The notes: generated by a model not told the origin, from the sequence alone. A stretch of DNA of 64,000 bases from Stenotrophomonas sp. UBA7346 (GCA_002471015.1 DKPB01000059.1:9677-73676); one strand, 5' to 3'. Numbered from the stretch's first letter, positions 42,361 through 51,344 are shown. Numbers and translations are program-made.

Positions 42361-44199
42361 ATGGCTCGCATCGAAAACCACAAATACAGTATCGAGGAGG
42401 CATTCAGGGAGTGCTTCTACATCGTCCCGGACTACCAGCGCGAGTACGTCTGGACGGACAAAGAGGTGCATCAGCTGCTGGAGGACATCGGCGAGCAAAT
42501 CGACGCGGGCACCACCCGGGAATACTTTATCGGTACGGTGCTCGTGTCGCCTACCGATCAGAAAAACCACTATGAGGTGATCGACGGCCAACAACGCCTG
42601 ACCACCTTTTTCCTGCTGCTGTGCGCATTGAAGCATCTGTTCCAGGGTGAACCACAACGGCAGATGATTGCCGGGCTGATCTCTACCAGCTACGTGGACA
42701 GCGACGGCGAGGTACGTACCAACCTGAAGCTGGAGCCGCGTTATGAGAGCGCAGGCGAAGTGATGGCCAAGCTGGTAGAGCTGGACGCCGAGCCACAGGC
42801 AGTGCGCGCGGGTATACAGGCTGCTGGCATCTCCAGCTTTGGCTCGCTGGAGAATCTGGTCAACGCCTACAGCACGCTGTATCGCTATCTGAAGGACAAC
42901 TACGACGACACGGCGAAGCTGAAGAAGTATTGGGGCTATCTGGCCAACAACGTCGTTTTCATCCAGATTTCCACCGATGTCAGCAGCGCGCTGAAGATCT
43001 TCGAGACCATCAACGAGCGTGGTGTAGGCCTGAACCCAATGGACTTGCTCAAGAACTTGCTGTTCACGCAGGTCAAGCAAACGCAGTTCACTCAGCTCAA
43101 GGACGAGTGGAAAAAGATCACGAAGCCGCTGGAGAAGGAGAAGGAAAAGCCGCTGCGCTTCCTGCGCTATTTCCTGATGGCCAACTACGTGATCAAGAAC
43201 GAGCGCGGCGACGCGGTTGTGCGCGAGGATGAGATCTACGACTGGTTCATCGCCAAGGGCAACGCCGCGCTGTGCGATTACGAAGACAAGCCCTTTGAGT
43301 TTGTCCGCAAGGTAATCCGCAACGTCGAGCACTACCTGGCCTTTGCCAACGGGCTTGGCAATGACGGCAAGCCCAGTTTGGCGATGGACAGCCTCAAGCG
43401 GCTGGCCGGTGGCGCATTCAGCTTGCACTACGTCCTGTTGCTGGCAGCAGCGAACTTTCCGAAGCCGTTGTTCAACCACTTCGTGGCGCAGCTCGAGAGC
43501 TTCCTCTTCTACTACATCTTCACCAAGACGCCAACCAAAGATCTCGAACGCAGTTTTTCCCAATGGGCCGACGAGCTGCGTGCGATTGCGGAGACGACTG
43601 ACCCGGTGAAACAGAAGGTTCAGCTGAATGCCTTCGTCGCCGACCGCTTCGAGAAGAACATGGCGGGCAAGTCACAGGAACTGGCCGATGCCCTCAAACG
43701 CTTCACTTTGTATTCGATGCAGCAGTACCGCACGCGCTACCTGCTGGCGCGGCTGACCCAGCACGTCGAGATGGCATTCAGCGGCCTTAAGAACCCAGGC
43801 AGTCTCGAGCCCTTTACCAAGCTGGAGATCGAGCACATCCTGCCCGATAACCCGAAGGCGGAACTGCGTGCCACGTGGGCGGCGGAAAACCCGAATGCGG
43901 TCTACGACGACTACAAGAACCGGCTGGGCAACCTGGCCTTGCTGGAAAAGCCGATCAACATCGTCGCGGGCAATGACTTCTACGCGGCCAAGCAGGTCGA
44001 GTACGGCAAGAGCGGCAACTACCTGACCCGCAGTCTGGTGGCGCTGACAGAAGTCGGGCAGAACACGTCCATTTCCAGGATCAACGCCAAGCTCGTGGCT
44101 TTTCCAGTCTGGAATGCTACGTCCATAGATCAACGCCATGCAATGCTTATTGCTTTGGCTCATGATGTTTGGAAGACAACACCTATTGACGTCTGTTAG
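42361..44199 (+). CDS. DUF262-DUF1524 nuclease, GmrSD/BrxU-like (type IV restriction)
   Basis: The 612-aa protein starts with a DUF262 ParB-like NTP-binding domain: DYQREYVWTD (residues about 24-33) and IDGQQRLTTFF (DGQQR 75-79). It ends with a DUF1524 His-Me nuclease domain containing LEIEHILPDNP (His492) and NRLGNLALLEKPINI. Fused GmrS-GmrD proteins such as BrxU cut modified phage DNA, and they often accompany BREX to catch phages that escape it by DNA modification. It lies 15 bases after brxA and ends the operon before a terminator. Confidence 0.87.
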   Translation: MARIENHKYSIEEAFRECFYIVPDYQREYVWTDKEVHQLLEDIGEQIDAGTTREYFIGTVLVSPTDQKNHYEVIDGQQRLTTFFLLLCALKHLFQGEPQRQMIAGLISTSYVDSDGEVRTNLKLEPRYESAGEVMAKLVELDAEPQAVRAGIQAAGISSFGSLENLVNAYSTLYRYLKDNYDDTAKLKKYWGYLANNVVFIQISTDVSSALKIFETINERGVGLNPMDLLKNLLFTQVKQTQFTQLKDEWKKITKPLEKEKEKPLRFLRYFLMANYVIKNERGDAVVREDEIYDWFIAKGNAALCDYEDKPFEFVRKVIRNVEHYLAFANGLGNDGKPSLAMDSLKRLAGGAFSLHYVLLLAAANFPKPLFNHFVAQLESFLFYYIFTKTPTKDLERSFSQWADELRAIAETTDPVKQKVQLNAFVADRFEKNMAGKSQELADALKRFTLYSMQQYRTRYLLARLTQHVEMAFSGLKNPGSLEPFTKLEIEHILPDNPKAELRATWAAENPNAVYDDYKNRLGNLALLEKPINIVAGNDFYAAKQVEYGKSGNYLTRSLVALTEVGQNTSISRINAKLVAFPVWNATSIDQRHAMLIALAHDVWKTTPIDVC

Positions 44200-44220
44200 A
44201 TGGTTCTAGTCTTTACGGCC

Positions 44221-44246
44221 GAAGCCCCTTTATGGGGCTTCTTTTT
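44221..44246 (+). terminator. Terminator of the BREX operon
   Basis: GAAGCCCC/GGGGCTTC with loop TTTAT is followed by TTTTT, 21 bases after the DUF262-DUF1524 gene. Confidence 0.9.
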
Positions 44247-44383
44247 ATATTTGGGTTAGGCTCGATAACTTGAAAAGCCACAACCAAAGTAATTTCAGAC
44301 ACATATCACCCTATTGAAGCCGGTGGTTGCTGGCCTCGCGTGTAGATGCTCCGCGATGATGCATCTTCGTTGGGTGTGATTGG

Positions 44384-44500
44384 ATGAAAGAAAGATCCGA
44401 TTGTCTGTACTGTGTTTTGGTTGTCGCAGCTTCCATCATTGCTGCGGTTGCTCGGTGTGCCCTGTCCTCTGGCAGTGAAGACATCGAACCCATTAATTGA
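44384..44500 (+). CDS. Possible 38-aa membrane peptide (weak)
   Basis: A short frame in the 330-base gap between the BREX terminator and the DUF932 gene encodes a peptide with a hydrophobic stretch (CVLVVAASIIAAVA). The upstream sequence GGTGTGATTGG is a poor ribosome binding site. Nothing else in 44247-44578 looks coding, apart from the hairpin at 44516-44549. This may be chance. Confidence 0.2.
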   Translation: MKERSDCLYCVLVVAASIIAAVARCALSSGSEDIEPIN

Positions 44501-44515
44501 TACTGCATTGGCATA

Positions 44516-44549
44516 CGCACAAGGCTCGGCATCGTCCGGGCCTTGTGCG
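44516..44549 (+). promoter_or_regulatory. Perfect leader hairpin before the DUF932 gene
   Basis: CGCACAAGGC and GCCTTGTGCG form a 10-bp stem with a 14-base loop, ending 29 bases before the DUF932 start codon. No long T run follows. It could be an attenuator, an mRNA-stability element or an operator. Confidence 0.5.
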
Positions 44550-44578
44550 TTTGTGTCGTAAGAAGCGAGGGAAATACG

Positions 44579-45535
44579 ATGCATCTTGTTGAAACGATGG
44601 CCTATGCGGGTGCTAAGCCTTGGCATGGACTGGGAAATAAACTCGAACAGCACCAACCCATTGAGGTCTGGAAGCGACAGGCAGGCATGGATTGGCAGAT
44701 CGAGGACTCAGAGGTTCGCTTCATCACGGGTAGCAATGCCATTGGCGCCATCCACTCTTTTCCGGAGCAGAAGGTTCTCTATCGATCCGATACCAGGGAG
44801 CCTTTGGCAGTAGTGTCCAAACGCTTCAAGGTAGTCCAGCCTGGCGAGATCCTGGAGTTCTACCGTGAACTGACCCAGTACAGCGGCTTCGAGCTGGAAA
44901 CCGCAGGTGCGCTCAAGGGGGGCAAGAAATTCTGGGCAATGGCCCGTACAGGCCAGAGCACTTCGATCAAAGGGCGTGACAAGGTGGATGGCTATCTGCT
45001 GTTGGCCACCGCATGCGATGGCACCTTGGCCACCACTGCGCAGTTCACCTCAGTGCGCGTGGTCTGTAACAACACATTGCAGATTGCCTTGGGCGAGGGT
45101 AGTGGGGCTATCAAGGTTCCGCATCGCAGTCAATTCGACCCGGATGCGGTGAAGCGGCAGTTGGGAATTACCGTGTCAGCGTGGGATGGTTTTGTGGCAA
45201 GAATGAAGGCCCTTTGCGACCGGGCTGTGGATCCTGATTCGGTTGATGGTCTGCTGCGTCGCGTCCTTACTTACCAAGGACAGGGTACCACCGCCGAGGT
45301 GGTCAACGAGCAGGCGCTGTCCAGTGTCCGTGCGCTGTATGAAGGAGGTGGCCCCGGTGCTTTGCTGTCTTCCAGTCGTGGGACAGCCTGGGGTGTCCTC
45401 AACAGTGTCACTGAGTACGTCGATCACCATCGTCGAGCCCGTAGCGATGATCACCGCCGGGATGCAGCATGGTTCGGTGCGGGAGCCCAGCTCAAGCAGC
45501 GGGCATGGGACGAAGTGATGAAGCTGGTGGCCTGA
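44579..45535 (+). CDS. DUF932 (phage/plasmid-like) protein
   Basis: The 318-aa protein starts MHLVETMAYAGAKPWHGLG, the typical DUF932/TIGR03299 opening, and contains SVRVVCNNTLQIAL and a C-terminal NSVTEYVDHHRRAR. The family is common on plasmids, ICEs and phages near recombination genes; its function is unknown. ATG 44579 has GAGGG about 7 bases upstream. Its stop overlaps the next start by one base (TGATG), so the DUF932-radC-like pair is coupled. Confidence 0.88.
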   Translation: MHLVETMAYAGAKPWHGLGNKLEQHQPIEVWKRQAGMDWQIEDSEVRFITGSNAIGAIHSFPEQKVLYRSDTREPLAVVSKRFKVVQPGEILEFYRELTQYSGFELETAGALKGGKKFWAMARTGQSTSIKGRDKVDGYLLLATACDGTLATTAQFTSVRVVCNNTLQIALGEGSGAIKVPHRSQFDPDAVKRQLGITVSAWDGFVARMKALCDRAVDPDSVDGLLRRVLTYQGQGTTAEVVNEQALSSVRALYEGGGPGALLSSSRGTAWGVLNSVTEYVDHHRRARSDDHRRDAAWFGAGAQLKQRAWDEVMKLVA

Positions 45536-46044
45536 TGGGCGCGCGAGGAAATGCCGTCTCATTCAGCAAAACCGACGTGATCTTGGGTGATAGCGCTAAT
45601 CGGGCTCGGGAAGACCGAGCAATTGCACGAGCACTGAGGATACTTGAGCAAAGGATAGTGCGCTCAGAGCACGTGCTGGGTGGGGTGAGTGAGGGCGCGG
45701 CGTTCTTCCGGCTGCGTTTGGGGGGCGAGCAGCGTGAACACTTCGAGGTTGCTTTCCTTAACACCCAGCTGCAACTGATCACGGTTGAGCGTCTGTTCTC
45801 CGGAACGATCGATGGAGCCGAAGTCCACCCGCGGATAGTGGCTCAAAGGGCTCTTGTTCTCAATGCATCGGCGGTGCTCTTGGCTCACAATCATCCAAGT
45901 GGAAGCACTCAGCCCTCTGTATCTGATCGGGCAGTCACTGCTCGACTGAAGGCAGCGTTGGACACGGTGGAAGTACGGTTGTTGGACCATTTCGTTGTCA
46001 CTAGTCATGAGGTGGTCTCGATGGCCTCTCAAGGCATGGTCTGA
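45535..46044 (+). CDS. RadC-type JAB domain protein
   Basis: The 169-aa protein is a RadC/DUF2466 JAB domain with the metal-binding motif HNHPSG at 118-123 followed by Asp131 (SVSD), and FNxQ-like AFLNTQLQLI before it. The N-terminal helix-hairpin-helix part of chromosomal RadC is missing, as in mobile-element copies. Its role in these elements is not established. ATG 45535 overlaps the DUF932 stop. Confidence 0.88.
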   Translation: MGARGNAVSFSKTDVILGDSANRAREDRAIARALRILEQRIVRSEHVLGGVSEGAAFFRLRLGGEQREHFEVAFLNTQLQLITVERLFSGTIDGAEVHPRIVAQRALVLNASAVLLAHNHPSGSTQPSVSDRAVTARLKAALDTVEVRLLDHFVVTSHEVVSMASQGMV

Positions 46045-46122
46045 CAGACCTGCAGCGAGCAGTGCTGTCGCTTCGTCCATCCATCTTGCCCATATCGATA
46101 GCGTGAAATGAAAGACCTGACC

Positions 46123-46148
46123 AAGGCCGCCCTGAGGGCGGCCTTTTC
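46123..46148 (+). terminator. Terminator after the RadC-like gene
   Basis: GGCCGCCC/GGGCGGCC with loop TGA, flanked by AA and TTTT. It lies 79 bases after the stop and directly before the ribosome binding site of the YqaJ gene. Confidence 0.75.
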
Positions 46149-46165
46149 TATTCTGGAGATTGCCA

Positions 46166-47155
46166 ATGAGTAAGCACACCGCATTACGTTTGGTTGATAC
46201 GCGTTCACTGGATCGCCAGCAGTGGCTGGAGGTCCGCAATGGCGGCATCGGGAGTTCGGATGCTGCTACCGCCGTGGGGCTGAACCCCTACAAGAGTCAG
46301 CTGGAGCTATGGCAGGAGAAGACGGGGCGCAAGTCGATTGAAGAGGTTCCGCCTGGACAAGAGGATCCACGCTACTGGGGGACCCTGCTCGAACCCATGG
46401 TGGCCACGGCCTACCAGGAGCGCACGGGGAATCGGGTGCGCCGGGTCAACGCCGTTCTGCAGCATCCGACCTTCCCACACATGCTGGCCAACCTCGACCG
46501 TGAGGTGGTCGGCTCGTCAGAAGTGCAGATCCTGGAGTGCAAGATGGCTGGGGAGTTCGGTTCTCGGCTTTGGAAAGACGGGGTTCCTGAATACGTGCAG
46601 CTGCAGGTACAGCATCAGCTGGCAGTGACGGGGAAACAGGCGGCAGACGTAGCAGTGCTTCTGTGCGGCCAGGCATTGAGGATCCACCGTATTGAGCGAG
46701 ACGAAGAGATCATCAGCCGCCTGGTGGTATTGGAGGCCCGGTTTTGGGAGCACGTCATCAATGACATTGAGCCACCAGCCGATGGCTCGGAGTCAGCGGC
46801 CAGGGCGTTGCGGAGCTTGTACCCAGGGAAGGACACCGTTGTCGATTTCAGTCAGGACCCGGAATTGGTCGAGACCTTCACCAACCTGGTCTCGTTCACT
46901 GAGGCAGTTGCCGAGCAGGAACAGCAGGTAGAACTGCTCAAGCAGACGCTGCAGCAAGCCATGGGGGACGCTTCCATTGCCCGGTTCGGTTCACTGGGAG
47001 AAGTCATCTACCGCCGTAGCAAGGATGGCACGTCACTGGATACCAAGCGGCTCGCAGCCGAGCACCCGGAGATCGCTGCGGCCTACACGGTAGTCCGTCC
47101 GGGATCGCGCCGATTCCGGATCAACACCACGATCAAAGAGGTCACATCATGCTGA
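46166..47155 (+). CDS. YqaJ-type viral recombinase / lambda-type exonuclease
   Basis: The 329-aa PD-(D/E)xK nuclease has the YqaJ pattern: GGIGSSDAATAVGLNPY near residue 27, Glu76 (LLEPMVA), Asp111 (ANLDREV) and the ExK motif ILECKMAGEFG (Glu124, Lys126). The C-terminal third is a coiled coil (EQEQQVELLKQTLQQAM). Such nucleases resect DNA ends for single-strand annealing recombination, usually with a Bet/RecT partner, which is not seen here. ATG 46166 has GGAG 7 bases upstream. It overlaps the next gene by 7 bases. Confidence 0.88.
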   Translation: MSKHTALRLVDTRSLDRQQWLEVRNGGIGSSDAATAVGLNPYKSQLELWQEKTGRKSIEEVPPGQEDPRYWGTLLEPMVATAYQERTGNRVRRVNAVLQHPTFPHMLANLDREVVGSSEVQILECKMAGEFGSRLWKDGVPEYVQLQVQHQLAVTGKQAADVAVLLCGQALRIHRIERDEEIISRLVVLEARFWEHVINDIEPPADGSESAARALRSLYPGKDTVVDFSQDPELVETFTNLVSFTEAVAEQEQQVELLKQTLQQAMGDASIARFGSLGEVIYRRSKDGTSLDTKRLAAEHPEIAAAYTVVRPGSRRFRINTTIKEVTSC

Positions 47156-48141
47156 AGGGACTGGCCATAACGCCGCCCGTGCTTGGGCGTATTTCAATCG
47201 GCCGGGTAGTAGAGCGCAATGGCAAGCGGCTGCCAGAAAAGGACGATCAGTTCACCCTCACCAGCCAGGTACAGAACCGTGAGGGCTGGGTGCTGCACCC
47301 GCTGGATGAGGAATTGCGGCAGGCATCGGACGGTAACAAGCTGAGGTCCATTCCAGTGCGCCTGCTCTTCGACGATCCAACACTGAACCTGCGGGCTGAC
47401 TACTCGCTGTTCAATCGAGAGAACGGAAGGCCGCTGTGTGTAGGCAATGGAGACACCTGCCGGCGTGCTGGGCCTGAAGGCATGGAGACGCTGCCTTGCC
47501 CTGGGGCGGATGCGTGCAAGTTTGCCAGTGGCAGCTGCAAAGCCTATGCCCGCCTGAATGTAGTGATCGGGGACCGGGAGGGGGATGCGATGGGCAGCTT
47601 TGTTCTGCGCACCACCTCATACAACACCATCCGCACACTGGCAGCACGGCTGCACTACCTCAGTGCAGTGTCGGGCGGAAGGCTGTCTTGTCTGCCGCTC
47701 GAGCTGAAGCTGCGGGGCAAATCCACGACGATGAGCTATCGATCAGCGATCTACTACGTCGATCTGGTGGTTCGGAGCGGGCTGACGCTCGAACAGGCTG
47801 TCGCAGAGGCGGTTGAGCGACACGCAACAAGAGCTGCAGCGGGCATCGACCAAGCGGCCCTGGATGAGGCGGCGAGACAGGGCTTCGCTAACGGGGCCTT
47901 CGAGAGGACCTGGACGAAGACGTGCCGGCCGTGGTCGAGGAGTTCTATCCATCAGGCCAGGGTGAAGTTGTGCAGGTATCAGCTAACGGAAGTCTCAAGG
48001 ACAGACTGGAAGCGCAAGCATCCCGATTGGCGTCGTAAGGGAAGTAGTACCTGTTCGGATTTGTGCCAAGTACGGATAGGAGATAGTTCAGGCCCAGACC
48101 GGACATCGGATGGAACGAGGCGGTCCGGGAGCAAAAAGTAA
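47149..48141 (+). pseudogene. Cys-rich 'hydrolase/metal-binding' mobile-element protein, frameshifted near its 3' end
   Basis: The first 252 codons resemble the conserved ICE/plasmid protein usually found after YqaJ. A cysteine cluster (CVGNGDTC, LPCPGADACKF, GSCKAY) suggests metal binding. After FANGAFE (about 47904) the frame turns into a basic, Trp/Ser/Arg-rich tail ending at 48141. In the -1 frame from 47904 the sequence instead reads EDLDEDVPAVVEEFYPSG and ends at 48038, a normal acidic C-terminus. One G therefore appears to be lost in GAGGAGGAC. The intact protein would be about 296 aa. No slippery heptamer is present, so a mutation or sequencing error is more likely than programmed shifting. 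The gap 48142-48359 shows no gene. Confidence 0.72.
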
Positions 48142-48359
48142 CGAGACGGGCCAGGGATCGAAAGCTCCCTGGCTGGTAAGTGGCTGATTTTTTTGTGTTT
48201 TAGTCGGCGATGAGCGTGCCTGTAAAAAAACTGGATTTTTTTTCCCTTCTTCCGCTACGGGAGCAGGCAGACACTGAGCCCGTCGAAGGCCAACCACCTT
48301 CGATAGGAAACCGGCCGGGTTCCTTCCTGAGACGTACAACAACACGAAGGAATCAAAAC

Positions 48360-48665
48360 ATGAAGTACATGACGAACAGTCTACGTCAGGGCGTAGACAA
48401 GAGCCCGACTTTGCCCAACGTGGATCAGACGGAAAGTCAGACCGGCTGGCCGGATAGCCCGACGCTGCGCTTGAAGGAGCTGATCAAGCTGCTGCGTGTC
48501 AGCAGGAGCAAGGCCTACGAACTCATGAAGTCCGATCCGGACTTCCCGAAGGGCATTCCGCTCTATGACAGCGAACTGTCCCCGAAGTTCTACTGGACGC
48601 ATGAGGCCATGGCATGGGCTGAAGGGCGTGCCGTCAAGTTCCGTCGTGCGAAGGAGGCGAAGTGA
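48360..48665 (+). CDS. AlpA-like helix-turn-helix regulator
   Basis: The 101-aa protein has an AlpA/MerR-like DNA-binding region in its second half: LRLKELIKLLRVSRSKAYELMKSDPDFPKGI. AlpA proteins activate or assist excision of P4-like elements by acting on integrase or as excisionase. ATG 48360 has AAGGA 8 bases upstream. Its stop overlaps the next start by 4 bases (48662-48665), so it leads a three-gene unit. It is the best candidate here for excision control. Confidence 0.8.
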   Translation: MKYMTNSLRQGVDKSPTLPNVDQTESQTGWPDSPTLRLKELIKLLRVSRSKAYELMKSDPDFPKGIPLYDSELSPKFYWTHEAMAWAEGRAVKFRRAKEAK

Positions 48666-49009
48666 TGATGACTAACCTCGTAAGCCACACCTCGCCTCTT
48701 GACGCACTCACGCACGCTCTTGGTGAACAGTTGTCCAAGGGGAAGAACAAGCTTGAGCAGGATTTCAGGGAGGCCTATCCGATCCTTGAAGAGCACATCG
48801 CAAGGAAGATGCGCAAGAAGGTCTTGGTAGATCAGTTCAATGCTGCGTACAAGCATGAGCTGAACCTGATTCAATTCCGCAAGCTGCTCAAGGAGGAGCG
48901 TGCTCGTCGCCATGCGGATGGCGATGCTACCCGGTGCCAGAGCTGTGGCCAGCTGTTGGTCGAGGCCGAAGAAAACACCGCTGCTGAGACGACAGAGGAG
49001 GATGCATGA
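48662..49009 (+). CDS. Hypothetical protein with a single CxxC motif
   Basis: The 115-aa protein is not recognised. It is mostly helical and basic in the middle (HIARKMRKKVLVDQFNAAYKHELNLIQFRKLLKEERARR) and ends with RCQSCGQLLVEAEENTAAE, a half zinc-ribbon followed by an acidic tail. The helical part could bind DNA. It is coupled by 4-base overlaps to the AlpA-like gene before it and to the DUF3987 gene after it, so the three products probably act in one process. Confidence 0.7.
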   Translation: MMMTNLVSHTSPLDALTHALGEQLSKGKNKLEQDFREAYPILEEHIARKMRKKVLVDQFNAAYKHELNLIQFRKLLKEERARRHADGDATRCQSCGQLLVEAEENTAAETTEEDA

Positions 49010-50463
49010 TGACAACCAATTGGCAGCGTTATGCCCCCAAATATCCCCTGGAAACCTTTCACCATGTTGCACGTGAGGCAGGCCTTGAGCTCCTTCGCAA
49101 TGTTCAGGTACCCGATGCAATGGTAGGCATGGGCCTAATCAATGCCATTTCGATGGCTTGCCAGGGACTGATCGATGTCAAGTTGCCGACCGGCCAGATC
49201 AGGCCAGTAACGCAGAACTTGATGCTTGTGGCTGAATCTGGAGAGCGCAAGTCGACGGTCTTCGAGCTGCTGCAGGTACCTTTTCGCGATGCAGATACGA
49301 AAGCGATGACTGCGTTCAAGCAGCAGTCTGAGTCTTATGAGATCGAGCTCGGACTCTGGATGGCCAAGATGAAGGGACTGAGGAGTGCGATCAGTAAAGC
49401 GGTTGCTGCTGGTAAGGCTGTGGAAGCGCTGGAGGAGCAGCTGAAGGAGTATGCAGAAAAGAAGCCTCTGCAACCTCGCCTGCGCTGTTTCCTGAGGCAG
49501 GACATCACGGCCAAGGCCATCATGGAGGCAGTGCAGGGAGATGGTGAGTCCATCGCCATCACAACTGACGAAGGTCACATGCTGTTCAAGATCGAGGCAA
49601 TGGCGAATGTGGGCCTGCTCAATCGTCTCTGGGATTCACCAGGAATGATGCCGTTGGATCGTGCGGAGAACGAGCATCTGATTGCTATGAATCCGCGCGT
49701 GTCGGTCAGCATCATGACCCAGTACGAACCGCTCAAGCAGTTCCTCAATAGGCGAGGTTCTGTCGCTAAGGGAAGTGGGCACTGGGCACGTTATCTGGTC
49801 GCTTGGCCTCGATCCATGATGGGCTACCGGCGAATCGAGGACGTGGAGCCGGTATGGGAGCATCTGCCGGCATTCCATGAGCGGATCGCGGAGTTGTTAT
49901 CCAAGTACAAAGAGATGTCAGCCTCGGGCCCCACTACTCGTGAAGTGATGTGCTTCTCGGTTGATGCGAGGGCGCGTTGGGTAGAGTTGGCATCAGAAAC
50001 GGAGTCCTTGCTACGCGACGGGGAGTACTTGAGTGATATCAATGACTTCGCGGCAAAGATCATGGAAATCGTTGCTCGACTTGCTGCATCGATGCAGTAC
50101 TTCAGTGGAGAGGGCGGTGACATCACCCTCGATACGATCAATCGTGCTTTCGACATCGTTCGGTGGCATGTTGAGGAATACAAGCATCTGTTCTCGCCTG
50201 CGTTCGTGATGGCTCAGGACCAAGTTGATGCCCAAGCACTGGATAGTTATCTCTTCACGCGGTGGTGGCAGGGGCGTTATTCCGATACATACGCACCTAA
50301 GAATCAGATTTTGCGCTGTGGACCTGTACGTGACCGAGCAAGGCTGAATGCAGCTATCTCGGTTCTTGAAGGCCAGGGAGCAATTCAGATCTGCAGTGGG
50401 TACCGGGACAAGAGGACGTATCTGCGCTTGATGAATAACTACTTCGATCGGAGGGCGCTGTAA
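49006..50463 (+). CDS. DUF3987 (YfjI-like) protein, probable P-loop ATPase
   Basis: The 485-aa protein matches the DUF3987/YfjI family of prophages and integrative elements. The region NLMLVAESGERKSTVFELL resembles a P-loop, and AIAMTDEGH-like VSIAITTDEGHMLF a Walker B. It is related to primase/helicase-type proteins such as those linked to Mob and replication genes, but its function is unproven. ATG 49006 overlaps the preceding stop. It is convergent with mobA, and a terminator lies between them. Confidence 0.82.
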   Translation: MMTTNWQRYAPKYPLETFHHVAREAGLELLRNVQVPDAMVGMGLINAISMACQGLIDVKLPTGQIRPVTQNLMLVAESGERKSTVFELLQVPFRDADTKAMTAFKQQSESYEIELGLWMAKMKGLRSAISKAVAAGKAVEALEEQLKEYAEKKPLQPRLRCFLRQDITAKAIMEAVQGDGESIAITTDEGHMLFKIEAMANVGLLNRLWDSPGMMPLDRAENEHLIAMNPRVSVSIMTQYEPLKQFLNRRGSVAKGSGHWARYLVAWPRSMMGYRRIEDVEPVWEHLPAFHERIAELLSKYKEMSASGPTTREVMCFSVDARARWVELASETESLLRDGEYLSDINDFAAKIMEIVARLAASMQYFSGEGGDITLDTINRAFDIVRWHVEEYKHLFSPAFVMAQDQVDAQALDSYLFTRWWQGRYSDTYAPKNQILRCGPVRDRARLNAAISVLEGQGAIQICSGYRDKRTYLRLMNNYFDRRAL

Positions 50464-50482
50464 GCGGTCTTTATACCAAGGG

Positions 50483-50510
50483 AGCCCCGGCGATAGGCCG
50501 GGGCTTTTTT
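50483..50510 (+). terminator. Terminator after the DUF3987 gene
   Basis: AGCCCCGGC/GCCGGGGCT with loop GATAG is followed by TTTTT, 19 bases after the stop. Confidence 0.9.
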
Positions 50511-50534
50511 GCTGTGGTCAGTAGGTGCCATTGC

Positions 50535-50559
50535 GATTCTGCGACTTTGTCGCAGAATC
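50535..50559. repeat. Perfect 11-bp dyad between DUF3987 and mobA
   Basis: GATTCTGCGAC-TTT-GTCGCAGAATC is fully palindromic except for the three-base centre. No T run follows on either strand, so it is not an obvious terminator. A protein-binding or recombination site is possible. Confidence 0.55.
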
Positions 50560-50589
50560 ACTGGGTGAGGTACTGGCCTCTGCCCGGTT

Positions 50590-51315
50590 TTAAGTGACTG
50601 AAGCTACCTGCGCTTCTTTACGGCATTGAGCATACTGTGACTTCTCTGCATCTGCCATCTCCTTGACGAAGCGTTGGCCGAGGTGGCGCTCCGGTGACCT
50701 GGTAATGCCCTGGTCGCGCAAGCTGCGGTGGTCTACACGGGCGGAGTATCCGTTCTCAGCAAGGAACTGATTCTGGGTGTCCGCTACAAGCTTTCGCTGT
50801 GCAGTCACCTGCTGCTTCAACTCCATTGGGCTCTTTCCGCCACTATCCTTGCGGCATCCGCCTGCGGAAGGGTTCTTGGCGTTGTAGCGGGCGAAGGTCT
50901 GTTCAGGTGTACGGGGGATGCCATCAGGCAGTCTGTCCGAGCACATCAGATGGATGTGCGGGTTCGGATCGCCACCGAGTTTTCCTTCAGGTGCATGAAG
51001 CGCGTATTGGTAGGGTTTGTTCCCTGCGAGATTCTTTGCAAGCCGGTCGGCAAGTTCGACCTGCTGTTCAGTACTGAGCTCACTCGGAAGAGTGATTTCA
51101 TGTTCTCGGTACACTGCTCCGTTGGCACGCTCATGCTTGTCAGCAACGCTCCAGAACCGTTTCGGATCATCTCCTGCCCATTCGGGCATGTTCCCATGTG
51201 CTGTTTGGACGAGGTCCTTTTTGTCGCTATGTGATCCTTGCCGTTCGATGTAGTTGGCGTGCCTGCGTGCGCTGCCTTTCTTTCCGCTTTTGATGCTGTA
51301 GTGGAAACTTGCCAT
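50590..51315 (-). CDS. mobA: MobA/MobL-family relaxase (MOB-Q type), short form
   Basis: The 241-aa protein has the MobA/MobL pattern: MASFHYSIKSGKKGSARRHANYIER with Tyr22 as probable nucleophile, and the metal motif NPHIHLMCSDR (His120, His122). Relaxases nick one strand at oriT and lead it into a recipient. This form lacks the long C-terminal helicase/primase region of many MobA proteins and is close to the minimal nicking domain. An oriT-like sequence lies 110 bases upstream. No type IV secretion genes are present, so mobilization would depend on another element. Confidence 0.88.
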   Translation of the reverse strand: MASFHYSIKSGKKGSARRHANYIERQGSHSDKKDLVQTAHGNMPEWAGDDPKRFWSVADKHERANGAVYREHEITLPSELSTEQQVELADRLAKNLAGNKPYQYALHAPEGKLGGDPNPHIHLMCSDRLPDGIPRTPEQTFARYNAKNPSAGGCRKDSGGKSPMELKQQVTAQRKLVADTQNQFLAENGYSARVDHRSLRDQGITRSPERHLGQRFVKEMADAEKSQYAQCRKEAQVASVT

Positions 51316-51344
51316 TGCTGTATCACCCTTTCTCTTTGGAGAAT

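Noticed and set aside
47890..47920. Programmed -1 frameshift in the Cys-rich gene
   Set aside because: The junction TTCGAGAGG has no slippery heptamer and no clear pseudoknot follows, so a one-base loss or sequencing error explains it better.
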